Shown: positions 42,646 to 51,478 of the stretch, piece by piece
Position numbering within the stretch: position 1 is the first letter of the stretch
Layout of the letters: each line of letters begins with the position of its first letter
Source: Nocardia ninae NBRC 108245
GTDB taxonomy: Bacteria > Actinomycetota > Actinomycetes > Mycobacteriales > Mycobacteriaceae
Assembly: GCF_007990755.1 (NCBI RefSeq)
Contig: NZ_BJXA01000053.1
Coordinates: 1-62,051, forward strand
Length of the DNA stretch: 62,051 bases
Reading direction: 5' to 3'
Notes under the pieces: model-generated
Seen by the model: only the letters and a program-made list of their open reading frames with translations
The model's database searches: none
What the model was told of the DNA's origin: nothing
Made by a program: the position numbers and the translations under genes

Positions 42646-43890
42646 ATGAGTCAGGCCCTACGTTCTATGGGCAGGGGAGCGACCCGTAACAGAGTGTTCC
42701 GCGCGTTGGGCGCGATGGCCGTCGGGCTGGCGCTCGTCGCCACGATGGCCGGACCCGGTACCGGCTCCCCGTTGTATCCCGCACCCGACCCCGACCCCTT
42801 CTACTCGACCCCGGCCGATATCGCCGACAAGAATCCCGGCGATGTCCTCGCGACCAGGGTGATGCCGCCACTGTTGATCTTCCCGGACACCACGGTGACG
42901 GTCGTGCGGTTCCGTTCCACCAGCTCCGAGGGCAAACCGATCGCGGCGACCACCACCGTGCTCACCCCCCGCGCGCACGTCGAGGATGGGCCGCTGCTGT
43001 CGTTCCAGCACATCATCAACGGGCTCGGCGCCGAATGCTCGGTCTCCAAGGTCCTCTACACCGACGACCCGAATCTCGTCGTGCGCGAGGCGCCGGGCTG
43101 GAACGTGCTGTTGCAACGCGGCTGGACGGTGGCGCTGCCCGATCACCTCGGCCCGAATTTCGCCTACGGCGCCGCGAAGCTGGGCGGTCAGATCACCCTC
43201 GACGGCATCCGCGCGGTCAAGCAGGTGGCCGAACTGAAAGTGCGGCAGAGCCCGGTATCGATGGTCGGCTACTCCGGCGGCGGCATGGCCACCGCGTGGG
43301 CGGCCGCGCTCGCTCCGAAGTACGCACCCGAACTGGATATCGCGGGCGCGGCGATGGGCGGCGTGCCGATGAACCTGGTGAAGATGCTGGAGGGCCTCGG
43401 TCTGGGCTCGCATCCGGTGTTCGGGCTCGCGCTGGCCGCGGGTCTCGGTCTGGAACGCGAGTATCCCGAGCGCTTCCCGCTCAGCGAGCAGCTGAACGAG
43501 CGTGGCCTCGCCGCCCGCGCGAAGATGGCCAACAGCTGCACGAACGACATTCTCTCCGCGGGTGCGGGCAAGGGCGCGCTGGACTTCGCGAAGTCGACGT
43601 CGATGATCAACGACAGCACCGCCCGCGCGGTGGTGGAGGAGAACAGTCTGGAGCTCTACGACGGCGTGCCGAAAACGCCGGTGTTCGAATGGCATTCGCC
43701 GATCGACGGGCTCATCCCGATCGACGCGGTGGTGAACACCGCCAAGCGCTGGTGTGCCGCCGGGGCGGCGGTGCAGTCCGAACAGATCCCGGTGCCCGAC
43801 CATCTCACCGCGGCGGTGCTCGGCATCCCGACGGCGCTGAACTGGCTCGACGCCCGCTTCCGAGGGGAGCCCGCCCCGAACAACTGCTGA
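42646..43890 (+). CDS. Secreted lipase of the LIP family (second of three)
   Basis: The 414 residues have a signal segment (MAVGLALVATMAGPGTG) after a basic start. Nucleophile Ser210 lies in VGYSGGGM, acid in HSPIDGLIP and His in VPDHLTAAV. Two conserved cysteines (GAECSV and NSCTND) may pair, as in the family. ATG 42646 was chosen over an upstream TTG because the signal peptide then has normal length. It differs enough from its neighbours to suggest an old duplication. Confidence 0.85.
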   Translation: MSQALRSMGRGATRNRVFRALGAMAVGLALVATMAGPGTGSPLYPAPDPDPFYSTPADIADKNPGDVLATRVMPPLLIFPDTTVTVVRFRSTSSEGKPIAATTTVLTPRAHVEDGPLLSFQHIINGLGAECSVSKVLYTDDPNLVVREAPGWNVLLQRGWTVALPDHLGPNFAYGAAKLGGQITLDGIRAVKQVAELKVRQSPVSMVGYSGGGMATAWAAALAPKYAPELDIAGAAMGGVPMNLVKMLEGLGLGSHPVFGLALAAGLGLEREYPERFPLSEQLNERGLAARAKMANSCTNDILSAGAGKGALDFAKSTSMINDSTARAVVEENSLELYDGVPKTPVFEWHSPIDGLIPIDAVVNTAKRWCAAGAAVQSEQIPVPDHLTAAVLGIPTALNWLDARFRGEPAPNNC

Positions 43891-44113
43891 AAGCACGCGC
43901 AGCAACCGCGCCGAACCCGACTCGCCACGAGCGGCATTCGGCTCGGTTGTTGCGGTTCGGCTACGTGTCACCCACAACTCGGTCGTTTCGGCGCGTCGCA
44001 GCGCGTACGGCGGGTTAGCCTGACTGTCTGGTACAACAGGGCCTTTCGGGGGCGCACGTCGCATCTCCCTGCGCGCCAGGTGAACCCGACGTCCGCACCC
44101 AAAGGCGTGTGCC

Positions 44114-45538
44114 ATGAGATGCTTACCCGCCATTGCCATGGCACTGCTGCTCGTCTGCCCGACCACGCTGGGGCAGGCGGCCGCCGAGCCGTTGCCCGCG
44201 CCACCCGGTCTGCCCGCGTTGCCGGAGTTCCCCGGCCTGTTCCCGCCACCGCCGGACGGTGGTTCGCTGCTGCCCGGCGTGCAGAAGCTGATCGATCAGG
44301 TCATCCCGCCGCCGCCGATCGCACCCGCCCCCGAGTCGGCCACGCCCGGTTGGCAGGCCAGCAGCTTGGGACCGTCGGTGGTCGCCTTGCGCGACGCGTC
44401 GATGCCAGCGAATATCGGTGATCCGATGTTCGATGCCTGGCCTGCTGACCTGGCGGACCTGGCCCCGGGCCAGGTCATCGAGGTCAGGGACATCACCGCG
44501 ACGGCCGCCCCGCTGATGCTGCTGCCGACCCAGCGCGCGCAACTGCTCAAGTACCGCACCACCGACGCGCACGGCGCGCCCTCCTTCGCGACCGCGACCC
44601 TGGTGGTGCCGAGCGCGGCCTGGCCGGGGCAGGGGCCTCGTCCGGTGGTGGTCAACAATCTGCCGATCGACGCACTCGGCCGCAGCTGCACGGCCGGATA
44701 CACGCTGGCGCACGGCCTCAACCCCGACACCAGCGTCACCGATTTCATCCCGCCGACCAGCTACGTCGCGGCGCTGCGTGGCTACGCGGTGCTCATCCCG
44801 GATCACGAGGGCCCGCGGATGGCCTACGCCGAGCCGTTCGTCGCAGGCCATGCGGTGCTCGACGGCATCCGCGCGGTGCGCGGCCTGCTCCCGGCCGAGT
44901 TCGGCGCGAGCAAGTTCGGCATGGCGGGCTACTCCGGTGGCGCCATCGCCACGCACGGTGCGGTGAAGTTGATCGACGGGTACGCACCGGAATTGGCGGA
45001 CGTCATCGTCGGCGCGGTGCTGGGCGGCGTGCCTGCGGACTACGAGATCCTGGCGCGCAGCATGAACGGCAACCTGGCCTCGGCGATCTTCATGGGCGCG
45101 GTGTTCGGCATCGGCCGGGAGCGCCCGGAGATCCTCGCACGCATGAACAATCTGGCGCAGTGGGTGGCGACCTCGCCGGTGAAGAACCTCTGCGGCAGCA
45201 CCTTCGGCGCGATCGGTCTGCTCATGCTGCCGATCGATATAGCCGCCAATATCCCCGACCCGCTGCACTCCGAGGTCGCGTCCGAGATCTACCGAGTGAC
45301 CAGGATGGCGGAGATGAAGTCGGGCACGCCGCTGTATATCTACAACGGCGAGCAGGAATTCTGGATCCCGGCCGAAGGTGCGCGCAATCTCTATCTCGAG
45401 CAATGCCGGCTCGGCGTCCCTTCGGTGTATCGCAGTGTCCTCGGCGAGCACATCATCGCCGGCGGGCTCGGTTATCCGGAAGCGATGCTATGGCTCGATG
45501 ATCGGCTGCAAGGAGTACCCGCACCGAATGAGTGCTGA
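44114..45538 (+). CDS. Secreted lipase of the LIP family (third of three), Pro-rich N-terminus
   Basis: The 474 residues start with a signal peptide (MRCLPAIAMALLLVCP) and continue with a Pro-rich segment of about 50 residues. The catalytic domain has Ser274 in AGYSGGA and His in LGEHIIAG. The usual acid region reads YNGEQEFWIP, so Glu rather than Asp may be the third residue. Cysteines in GRSCTAGY and LCGSTFG probably pair. The family and secretion are clear; the substrate is not. Confidence 0.85.
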   Translation: MRCLPAIAMALLLVCPTTLGQAAAEPLPAPPGLPALPEFPGLFPPPPDGGSLLPGVQKLIDQVIPPPPIAPAPESATPGWQASSLGPSVVALRDASMPANIGDPMFDAWPADLADLAPGQVIEVRDITATAAPLMLLPTQRAQLLKYRTTDAHGAPSFATATLVVPSAAWPGQGPRPVVVNNLPIDALGRSCTAGYTLAHGLNPDTSVTDFIPPTSYVAALRGYAVLIPDHEGPRMAYAEPFVAGHAVLDGIRAVRGLLPAEFGASKFGMAGYSGGAIATHGAVKLIDGYAPELADVIVGAVLGGVPADYEILARSMNGNLASAIFMGAVFGIGRERPEILARMNNLAQWVATSPVKNLCGSTFGAIGLLMLPIDIAANIPDPLHSEVASEIYRVTRMAEMKSGTPLYIYNGEQEFWIPAEGARNLYLEQCRLGVPSVYRSVLGEHIIAGGLGYPEAMLWLDDRLQGVPAPNEC

Positions 45539-45751
45539 CGATTTGCGGAACCCCGGCGCGTCGTCAAGCCCACTGAATTATTGCTGTTAGCGTTTGCCGC
45601 GTTTGTCGCGATCTATGACCGACCACAACCCTTTCACGATGTCGGTTGGGCGACGTCCGGACTTGCCGCCCGCGCGATTCGACTCTGCCGTGTTTCGGTA
45701 TTGTGGGCCGGTCCGGGCGGGCTCGACGCCGGGACTTTTCGAAAGAGGCAG

Positions 45752-46819
45752 ATGAACGACATCACGACCACCGCGTCCGAACAGGCCCTGGCCTTGGTGG
45801 GGCGGCACTACCGGATGACCGAGCACTACGAGGTAGGGCGCGAGAAGATCCGGGAATTCGCCCGTGCCGTACACGAGCGGCATCCGGCGCACTGGCACGA
45901 GGCGGCCGCCGCGGAGCTCGGCTACGACGCCCTGATCGCGCCGCTGACCTTCACCTCGATCGTGCTGATGTTGATGCAGCGCAAGATGTTCGAGTCGGTG
46001 CTCACCGCCTACGACATCGGCCAGGTGCTGCAGACCGAGCAGTCCATCGAGGTGCACCGTCCGGTGCTGGCCGGCGACCAGTTGCACTGCGTCTCCTACA
46101 TCGAGTCGTTCCGGCAGTTCGGTGACAAAGACTTCATGGTGACCAAGAGCGTGCTCACCAACCAGCACAAGGAACTGCTGCAGATCGCGACCTCGACCGC
46201 CGTCGCGCAGACCGGCGTCGATATCGCCACCGAGCTGCGGTCCGCGGTCGACGGCGTCATCATGACCGGCCAGTCGACCGCCGACCGGCACGACGCCGCC
46301 ACGCAGCGGACCTCGCTCGGCGAGGACGCGGGTGTGGTCGAGTGCTTCGACGAACCCGTGCGCACCGACCCGCTCGACCGCAAGCGGACCCCGCGCACCG
46401 TGCCGAGTTTCGACGAACTGTCCGTCGGCATGGAGCTGCCCGTGCACTCGATGCCGCTGTCGCGCGGCGACCTGGTGAATTACGCAGGCGTGTCCGGTGA
46501 TTCGAATCCGATCCACTTCAGCGACGCGGTCGCGCGCAGTGCGGGCCTGCCGGACGTGGTGTCGCACGGGCTGCTGACGATGGGTCTCGGCGCGGGGTAT
46601 CTGACCTCGTGGCTCGGCGATCCCGCCGCGGTCACCAGCTACGGCGTGCGGTTCGCCGGGTTCGCGCCGGTCGCGGCGACCAAGTCGAGTGCCATCGAAT
46701 TCCGGGGCAAGATCAAGTCGCTCGACCCGGAACGGCGGACCGCGACCGTTGCCCTCACCGCCACCTGCGACGGCCGCAAGCTGTTCGGTCGCGCGACGGC
46801 CGAGGTCGCGCTGCGCTGA
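45752..46819 (+). CDS. Fused HadA/HadB-like (R)-hydroxyacyl dehydratase, double hot-dog
   Basis: The 355 residues have two MaoC-type hot-dog domains. The first (about 20-160: REFARAVHERHPAHWHEAAA, LIAPLTFTSIVL) is HadA-like and the second (215-355) carries the hydratase-2 motif with Asp250 and His255 in SGDSNPIHFSD. Mycobacterial HadAB/HadBC act in FAS-II during mycolate synthesis; the fused form should dehydrate (3R)-hydroxyacyl-ACP or CoA. AGAGG lies before the ATG. A paralogue at 55641 lacks the catalytic His. Confidence 0.85.
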   Translation: MNDITTTASEQALALVGRHYRMTEHYEVGREKIREFARAVHERHPAHWHEAAAAELGYDALIAPLTFTSIVLMLMQRKMFESVLTAYDIGQVLQTEQSIEVHRPVLAGDQLHCVSYIESFRQFGDKDFMVTKSVLTNQHKELLQIATSTAVAQTGVDIATELRSAVDGVIMTGQSTADRHDAATQRTSLGEDAGVVECFDEPVRTDPLDRKRTPRTVPSFDELSVGMELPVHSMPLSRGDLVNYAGVSGDSNPIHFSDAVARSAGLPDVVSHGLLTMGLGAGYLTSWLGDPAAVTSYGVRFAGFAPVAATKSSAIEFRGKIKSLDPERRTATVALTATCDGRKLFGRATAEVALR

Positions 46820-46830
46820 TCCCGCGTCCT

Positions 46831-46892
46831 GAGCCGGTGCCTGTATCCATTGAGCTGGTGCTGTATCCATTCCGAGCCGACCCTGTATCGAG
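46831..46892 (+). repeat. Three tandem 20-21-bp repeats
   Basis: GAGCCGGTGCCTGTATCCAT+T (46831-46851), GAGCTGGTGCTGTATCCATT (46852-46871) and a weaker third copy ending CCTGTATCGAG (46872-46892) run head to tail after the hydratase gene. Confidence 0.65.
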
Positions 46893-46918
46893 GGCCCAGA
46901 GCCGGGCACAGGGTCTTT
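46879..46918 (+). terminator. Terminator GACCCTGT / ACAGGGTC with T run
   Basis: An 8-bp perfect stem (46879-46886 with 46908-46915) is followed by TTT, 60 bases after the hydratase stop. Confidence 0.55.
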
Positions 46919-46960
46919 GGTCAGTAGAAACAGACAAGCTTCGCATGGCAGACTCGATCT

Positions 46961-47908
46961 ATGCGTCCTTCGGAGGTGCGTCAGTCGGCTGAATCCCCGC
47001 TGATCGGTGGGGCAGTTCCGACGGGCGCGCCGACGGTGCTGCGCATGATGCTCGGCAGCAGGCTGCGCAAACTCCGTGAGGCCTGCGGGATGACCCGCGA
47101 GGACGCGGGCGAGGCCATTCGCGGCTCGCACTCGAAGATCAGCAGGTTGGAGCTCGGCCGCACCGGTTTCCGGGTGCGGGATCTGACCGATCTGCTCGAC
47201 CTCTACGGGGTCACCGACCCCACCGAGCGTGAGGAATTCCTGGAGCTGGCGCGGCAGGGCAATCAGTCGGGCTGGTGGCACCGCGACAACGACTGGCTAC
47301 CCAAGTGGTACGACACCTACCTGGGTCTCGAACAGGCGGCAACGCTGGTTCGCGCCTATGAACCGCGCGCGGTGCCCGAACTCTTGCAGACCCCGGAGTA
47401 CGCCCGCGCGCTGCTGTCGCTGGCCCACTCGGGCGAGCTACAGCCCGATATCGAGCGCCGGGTCGCGCTGCGCATGCGCCGCCAAGAGATTCTGGACCGG
47501 CCGCAGCCGCCGCAGCTCTGGGTGATCGTGGAGGAAGCGGCGTTGCGCAGGCCCATCGGCGGTTCCGCGGTGTGGAACGCGCAGATCAATCATCTGCTGA
47601 AGGTCGTCGAGAAGCGCAACATCACCGTCCAGGTGCTGGCCGACCATGTCGGCGGACCCGCGCTCGCCGACGGCGCGTTCACCATGCTCCGCTTCGCCGA
47701 GTCCGACCTGCCCGACATCGTCTATCTCCAGCAGCTCACCAGTGCGCTGTACCTGGACAAGCAGGCCGACGTGGACGCGTATCGCGCCGTGGCCAACCAA
47801 CTTTCGGTGCACGCCGCGCCGCCGGAGTACACCGTCTCGCTGCTGGAAGCGCTGCGCCGCCGTCAGCCGCCGATCCTCGATCAGCCAGCCGGTACCCGCC
47901 GGGTCTGA
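46961..47908 (+). CDS. XRE-family regulator, DUF5753 (second copy)
   Basis: The 315 residues have HTH LGSRLRKLREACGMTREDAG with AIRGSHSKISRLELGRTGF, then DUF5753 (WYDTYLGLEQAATLVRAYEP, ITVQVLADHVGGPALADGAF, LPDIVYLQQLTSALYLDKQA). It is strongly similar to the protein at 35250, but no DUF397 gene lies next to it, so it may act on the same promoters or be an orphan. No clear ribosome site precedes the ATG. Confidence 0.85.
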   Translation: MRPSEVRQSAESPLIGGAVPTGAPTVLRMMLGSRLRKLREACGMTREDAGEAIRGSHSKISRLELGRTGFRVRDLTDLLDLYGVTDPTEREEFLELARQGNQSGWWHRDNDWLPKWYDTYLGLEQAATLVRAYEPRAVPELLQTPEYARALLSLAHSGELQPDIERRVALRMRRQEILDRPQPPQLWVIVEEAALRRPIGGSAVWNAQINHLLKVVEKRNITVQVLADHVGGPALADGAFTMLRFAESDLPDIVYLQQLTSALYLDKQADVDAYRAVANQLSVHAAPPEYTVSLLEALRRRQPPILDQPAGTRRV

Positions 47909-47931
47909 CGGCATTTCGTCACGTGATTCCG

Positions 47932-47956
47932 CTCGGCCGAAGTGGATTCGGCCGAG
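47932..47956 (+). terminator. Hairpin CTCGGCCGAA-GTGGA-TTCGGCCGAG
   Basis: A perfect 10-bp GC-rich stem with a five-base loop lies 24 bases after the XRE stop. It has no T run. Confidence 0.6.
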
Positions 47957-48065
47957 CCGAATTGGGCACCCGATACTCGAAAAGACTGGACGTTCGCGCT
48001 CTGTAGCGCGCTCGGCCGGGGTCGGTCCGAGTGACCCCGAAACCGAGTCCTCGCAGGGCGCGAAG

Positions 48066-48086
48066 TATTGTCCCACTGGGACAATA
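48066..48086. promoter_or_regulatory. TetR operator, perfect 21-bp palindrome
   Basis: TATTGTCCCA-C-TGGGACAATA is perfectly symmetrical around one base and ends 19 bases before the tetR start. It overlaps the expected promoter, so autorepression is likely. Confidence 0.7.
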
Positions 48087-48104
48087 AGGTGGTAAAGTGA
48101 CATT

Positions 48105-48749
48105 ATGAGCGACACCGGTGTCGATCTCGATGGCCGCAGGCTGCGGACCAGGCGCAGCCGGGAAGCGCTGTCGCGTGCGGCCTTCGAGCTGCTCACCGAG
48201 CGGGGGCTCGGCGCGGTGGCCGTCGAGGACATCGCGGTGCGGGCCGGCGTCACCCGGCGCACCTTCAGTCGGCATTTCACGTCCATCGCGGAGGCGATCC
48301 TCGGCGATGTCGACCAAGACGTCCACCTGTTCAACGAGGCGCTGTGCCGCCGGCCGGCGGACGAATCGCCGCTGGTCGCCTACCGCAACGCGGTGCACGA
48401 CTGGTTCGACGCCGAATACGGCGGCGAACGCGCCGCGCTGCTGGCCAGGCGCTGGGCGCTGTTCCAGCGCTTCGAGGAAGAACCCGAACTTTTCGCCGGA
48501 TATCAGCGCATCCGCATCGAAGGTCAGCGAGAATCGGTGCGGATCATTGCCGCCCGGCTCGGCGTCGACCCGGAGCGGGACCTGCGCCCGGCCACCGCGG
48601 TGGCCGCGGGTGCGGGCCTGCTGATCTCGGCCTTGCAGACCTGGGCCGCCGGCGACGATCCGAGCGGCCTGCCCGACCTCATCGAGGGATATTTCGACAC
48701 ACTCGTCGCACTCACCACCGAATTCCGGACCGAGGAGTCACCATCATGA
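48105..48749 (+). CDS. TetR-family transcriptional regulator
   Basis: The 214 residues have HTH RRSREALSRAAFELLTERGL with AVEDIAVRAGVTRRTFSRHF. The C-terminal domain (WFDAEYGGERAALLARRWAL) follows a group of mycobacterial TetR proteins that sit before transporters or membrane proteins. Stop and next start overlap (ATGA), so it is co-translated with the Rv1733c-like membrane protein. The palindrome upstream is its likely site. Confidence 0.9.
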   Translation: MSDTGVDLDGRRLRTRRSREALSRAAFELLTERGLGAVAVEDIAVRAGVTRRTFSRHFTSIAEAILGDVDQDVHLFNEALCRRPADESPLVAYRNAVHDWFDAEYGGERAALLARRWALFQRFEEEPELFAGYQRIRIEGQRESVRIIAARLGVDPERDLRPATAVAAGAGLLISALQTWAAGDDPSGLPDLIEGYFDTLVALTTEFRTEESPS

Positions 48750-49330
48750 CCACAGGGTCGGTGAATATGTATCGCAGGACGTGCCGTCGCGTCGGACTGG
48801 ACCGAAATCCCATGCGGCGCAGAGAAGACCGCGTGCAGACCATGGTGGGGGTAGCCCTGGCGCTGGTGTTCCTGATACTCGTTCCGGTGCTGGTGATGAC
48901 GGTGGGCGCGCGGGTCTATCACACTGAAACCGCTGTGGTGCAGGCGAAAACGGCACAGCTGCAGCGGATCGAGGCGACGGTGACCGAGACCGGCAAGGCG
49001 CCGCTGTACGCGCCGATCATGCCCGCCAAGGTCCGGTGGACCGACGCCGACGGCGTGGTGCACAACGAGGACTACCAATCGACCACCGTCGTGCAACCCG
49101 GTCAGGCCGTGACCATTTGGCGCAACAGCGCGGGCAAGATCGTCGAACCGCCGTCGCCGAGCCAGGCGCTCAGCAAGGCGGTGCTGTTCACCACCGGCGC
49201 GGTGCTCGGCACCATGGCCGTGGCGGCCGGCTGCTACTGCACGCTGCGCAGCAGCCTCGACCGCAGGCGGCTGCGGATGTGGGAAATGGAGTGGGCGACA
49301 GCGGATCTGCGCTGGGGTAGCCACAGCTGA
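48746..49330 (+). CDS. Rv1733c-like two-TM membrane protein
   Basis: The 194 residues have a first membrane segment at about 33-55 (VGVALALVFLILVPVLVM), an extracytoplasmic domain (VRWTDADGVVHNEDYQSTTV, AVTIWRNSAGKIVEPPSP) and a second segment at about 145-165. Order and motifs match the Rv1733c family of mycobacteria, where the prototype belongs to the DosR dormancy regulon. Function is unknown. It is coupled to the tetR gene by a four-base overlap. Confidence 0.8.
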   Translation: MTTGSVNMYRRTCRRVGLDRNPMRRREDRVQTMVGVALALVFLILVPVLVMTVGARVYHTETAVVQAKTAQLQRIEATVTETGKAPLYAPIMPAKVRWTDADGVVHNEDYQSTTVVQPGQAVTIWRNSAGKIVEPPSPSQALSKAVLFTTGAVLGTMAVAAGCYCTLRSSLDRRRLRMWEMEWATADLRWGSHS

Positions 49331-49351
49331 CTCGAATACGTCACTGGCAGC

Positions 49352-49384
49352 GTCCGGTCGCGTTGTGACACAACGCAACCGGAC
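49352..49384. terminator. Bidirectional terminator palindrome
   Basis: GTCCGGT-C-GCGTTGTG-A-CACAACGC-A-ACCGGAC has fifteen paired bases with one mismatch. It lies exactly between the stops of the convergent membrane-protein and carboxylase genes. Confidence 0.65.
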
Positions 49385-49392
49385 GTGCTCGA

Positions 49393-50941
49393 CTACACCG
49401 GCAAGAGGCTGTGCTTGCGCGGATTCGGCTTGGCGGTGTTCTTGTCGCGCAGCAACCGCAGGGCCTTACGAATCTCCAGCCGCGTCTGCGACGGTTCGAT
49501 AACCGCGTCGATGTAGCCGCGTTCGGCGGCGATCCACGGCGTGGCCATGGTGGCGTTGTAGAAGTCGATCATCTGCTGGCGCACCGTCGCCCGCTGATCG
49601 ACCGGGGCGGCCTCGAGCTGCCTGCGGCCGACGATGCCGACCATGCTCTCGGCGCCCATCACCGCGATCCGGGCGGTCGGCCAGGCCAGGCTGATATCGG
49701 CGCCGAGCTGCTTGCAGCCCATCACCGCGTAGCCGCCGCCGTAGGCCTTGCGGGTCACCACCGTCACGATCGGCACGGTCGCCTCGATGACCGCGCGGAA
49801 GAAGCGGCCGCCGCGCTTGATCACCCCGCTGCGCTCCTCCTCGATGCCCGGCAGCACGCCGGGGGTGTCGACCACGAACACGAGGGGCAGCCCGTAGGCG
49901 TCGCACAGGCGGATGAAATGGGTGGCCTTGTCCGAGCACTGCGCGTCGAGCGCGCCGCCGAGCACCTGCGGCTGATTGGCGACGACGCCGACGCTGCGGC
50001 CGTCGACCCTGGCGAAACCGGTGATCAGGTTCTGCGCGGTGGCCGCGCCCATCTCGTGGAAGTCGCCGTCGTCGAAGATCCGCACGAGGATCTCGTGCAT
50101 GTCGTAGCCGACCTTGTCCGAATCCGGGATGATCGAATTCAGTTCCAGGTCGTGGCTGGTCACCTCCGGCTCCAGGCCGGGGTTCACCACCGGCGGCAGC
50201 TCCAGGCAGCTCGACGGCAGGAAGCTCAGGTAGCTGCGCACCCAGTCGAAGGCGGCCTGCTCGTCGGGCGCGACATGGTGCACCGTGCCGTTGCGGGCCA
50301 GCGCCGCGGCGCCGCCCAGCTCGTCCGCGGCTCACGTCGGCGCCGGTCACCTCCCTGGTGACCTCGGGGCCGGTGACGAACATGTACGACTTCTCGGTGG
50401 CGACCAGCACGTCCATATTGACCGGGCCGTACACCGAACCGGCCGCGCACTTGCCGAGCATGATGGCCACCTGCGGCACATAGCCGGACATGTCGCCCTG
50501 GCGCCGGCACATCAGGGCGTACCAGGCCAGTGAGGTGACCGCGTCCTGGATACGGGCGCCGCCGGAGTCGTTGATCGCCACCACCGGGCAGGCGTTCTCG
50601 TAGGCGAACTCCATCGCGGTGGCGACCTTGCGGCCGAACATCTCACCGACCGAACCGCCGTGCACGGTCTGATCGTGCGCGATCACCACGACGGGCCTGC
50701 CGTCGATGCGGCCGCGGCCGGTCACCACGCCGTCGCCGTACATGGCGCCCGGTTGCGCCGTTTGGCGCATCAGCGCGCCGATCTCCACGAAGCTGCCCGG
50801 GTCGAGCAGCGCGCGCACCCGCTCCCGTGCGCTCGGGATGCCTTTGGTCTTGCGTTTCGCGATGCCGGTTTCGCCGGCGGGTTCCTCAGCGAGCTCCAGG
50901 ATCCCCCGCAGCTCTTCCAGCTTCTCTCGCGTACCGGTCAT
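49393..50941 (-). pseudogene. Acyl-CoA carboxylase beta subunit, frameshifted
   Basis: The gene encodes the carboxyltransferase chain of a propionyl/acyl-CoA carboxylase (AccD type), about 515 residues if intact. The N-terminal half (from ATG 50941) has [33 protein letters not shown] and [17 protein letters not shown]. The C-terminal half in another frame has [42 protein letters not shown] and [20 protein letters not shown]. The frames switch near 50326-50331, where CCGCGG seems to carry one extra base before the DELGG expected from the family. The first frame runs on without a stop to about 49466. Either a true inactivating insertion or an assembly error would explain it. Confidence 0.8.
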
Positions 50942-51478
50942 AGGTAGTGTTTTGCCCTTCGAAACTCTGCAGCGTCGCCGTACGGGGGCGCAGCGCTCGA
51001 TGTTATCCGTGGTGAGAGCTACTGCACAGTTGTTCGTCACATCCGATGGGACAGCTCACAGGTTTGGCCGGCCCGCTCGCGGTGTATGGGACACCCCGCT
51101 CTGCCTGCGGAGGGCACGGTGTTTGTGCAAGTTACCAGTCTGCGCGGGCCCCGCCGATGAGTGGTCCCGAGGTTCGCGCGGATGTCTGTTCGGAGACCCC
51201 CGGGTGACGTTAAGGTGACGCCGACGCAGCGCCGGAATGCGCGGTCGGCGCTGCGTCACACATTCTTTGGTGCGCGCAACCGCCTTGCGGTGGAAAAACC
51301 CCGGTGGGCCGAACGCGCGGTCGCCGCCGAAATCATGCCCGGGTGGTCGGTGAGCTGTGCCGAAAATCACTCGGCGGCTTGTGAATTCGCCCAATGAGTG
51401 GCGAGATCACTGATGAGATCCCCGATTTCGCGCTCGTATCCCGATTTGATCACGATCCGGCGCTAGCCTTCATGAGTC
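50942..51478. other. Intergenic region with a 12-bp inverted repeat
   Basis: No supported gene lies in these 537 bases. GACGCAGCGCCG (51223-51234) and CGGCGCTGCGTC (51246-51257) form a perfect inverted repeat with an 11-base loop, between divergent accD-like and PucR-like genes. It could be an operator or an RNA hairpin. Confidence 0.5.

Noticed and set aside
49393-50283. The C-terminal carboxylase frame as an independent gene starting at 50283
   Set aside because: It begins in the middle of the conserved domain, has no ribosome site, and joins seamlessly to the upstream half if one base is removed.
51056-51394. A 112-codon minus-strand frame in the accD/PucR gap
   Set aside because: The composition (Arg/His/Pro-rich) is that of a chance frame in GC-rich DNA and it crosses the inverted repeat.
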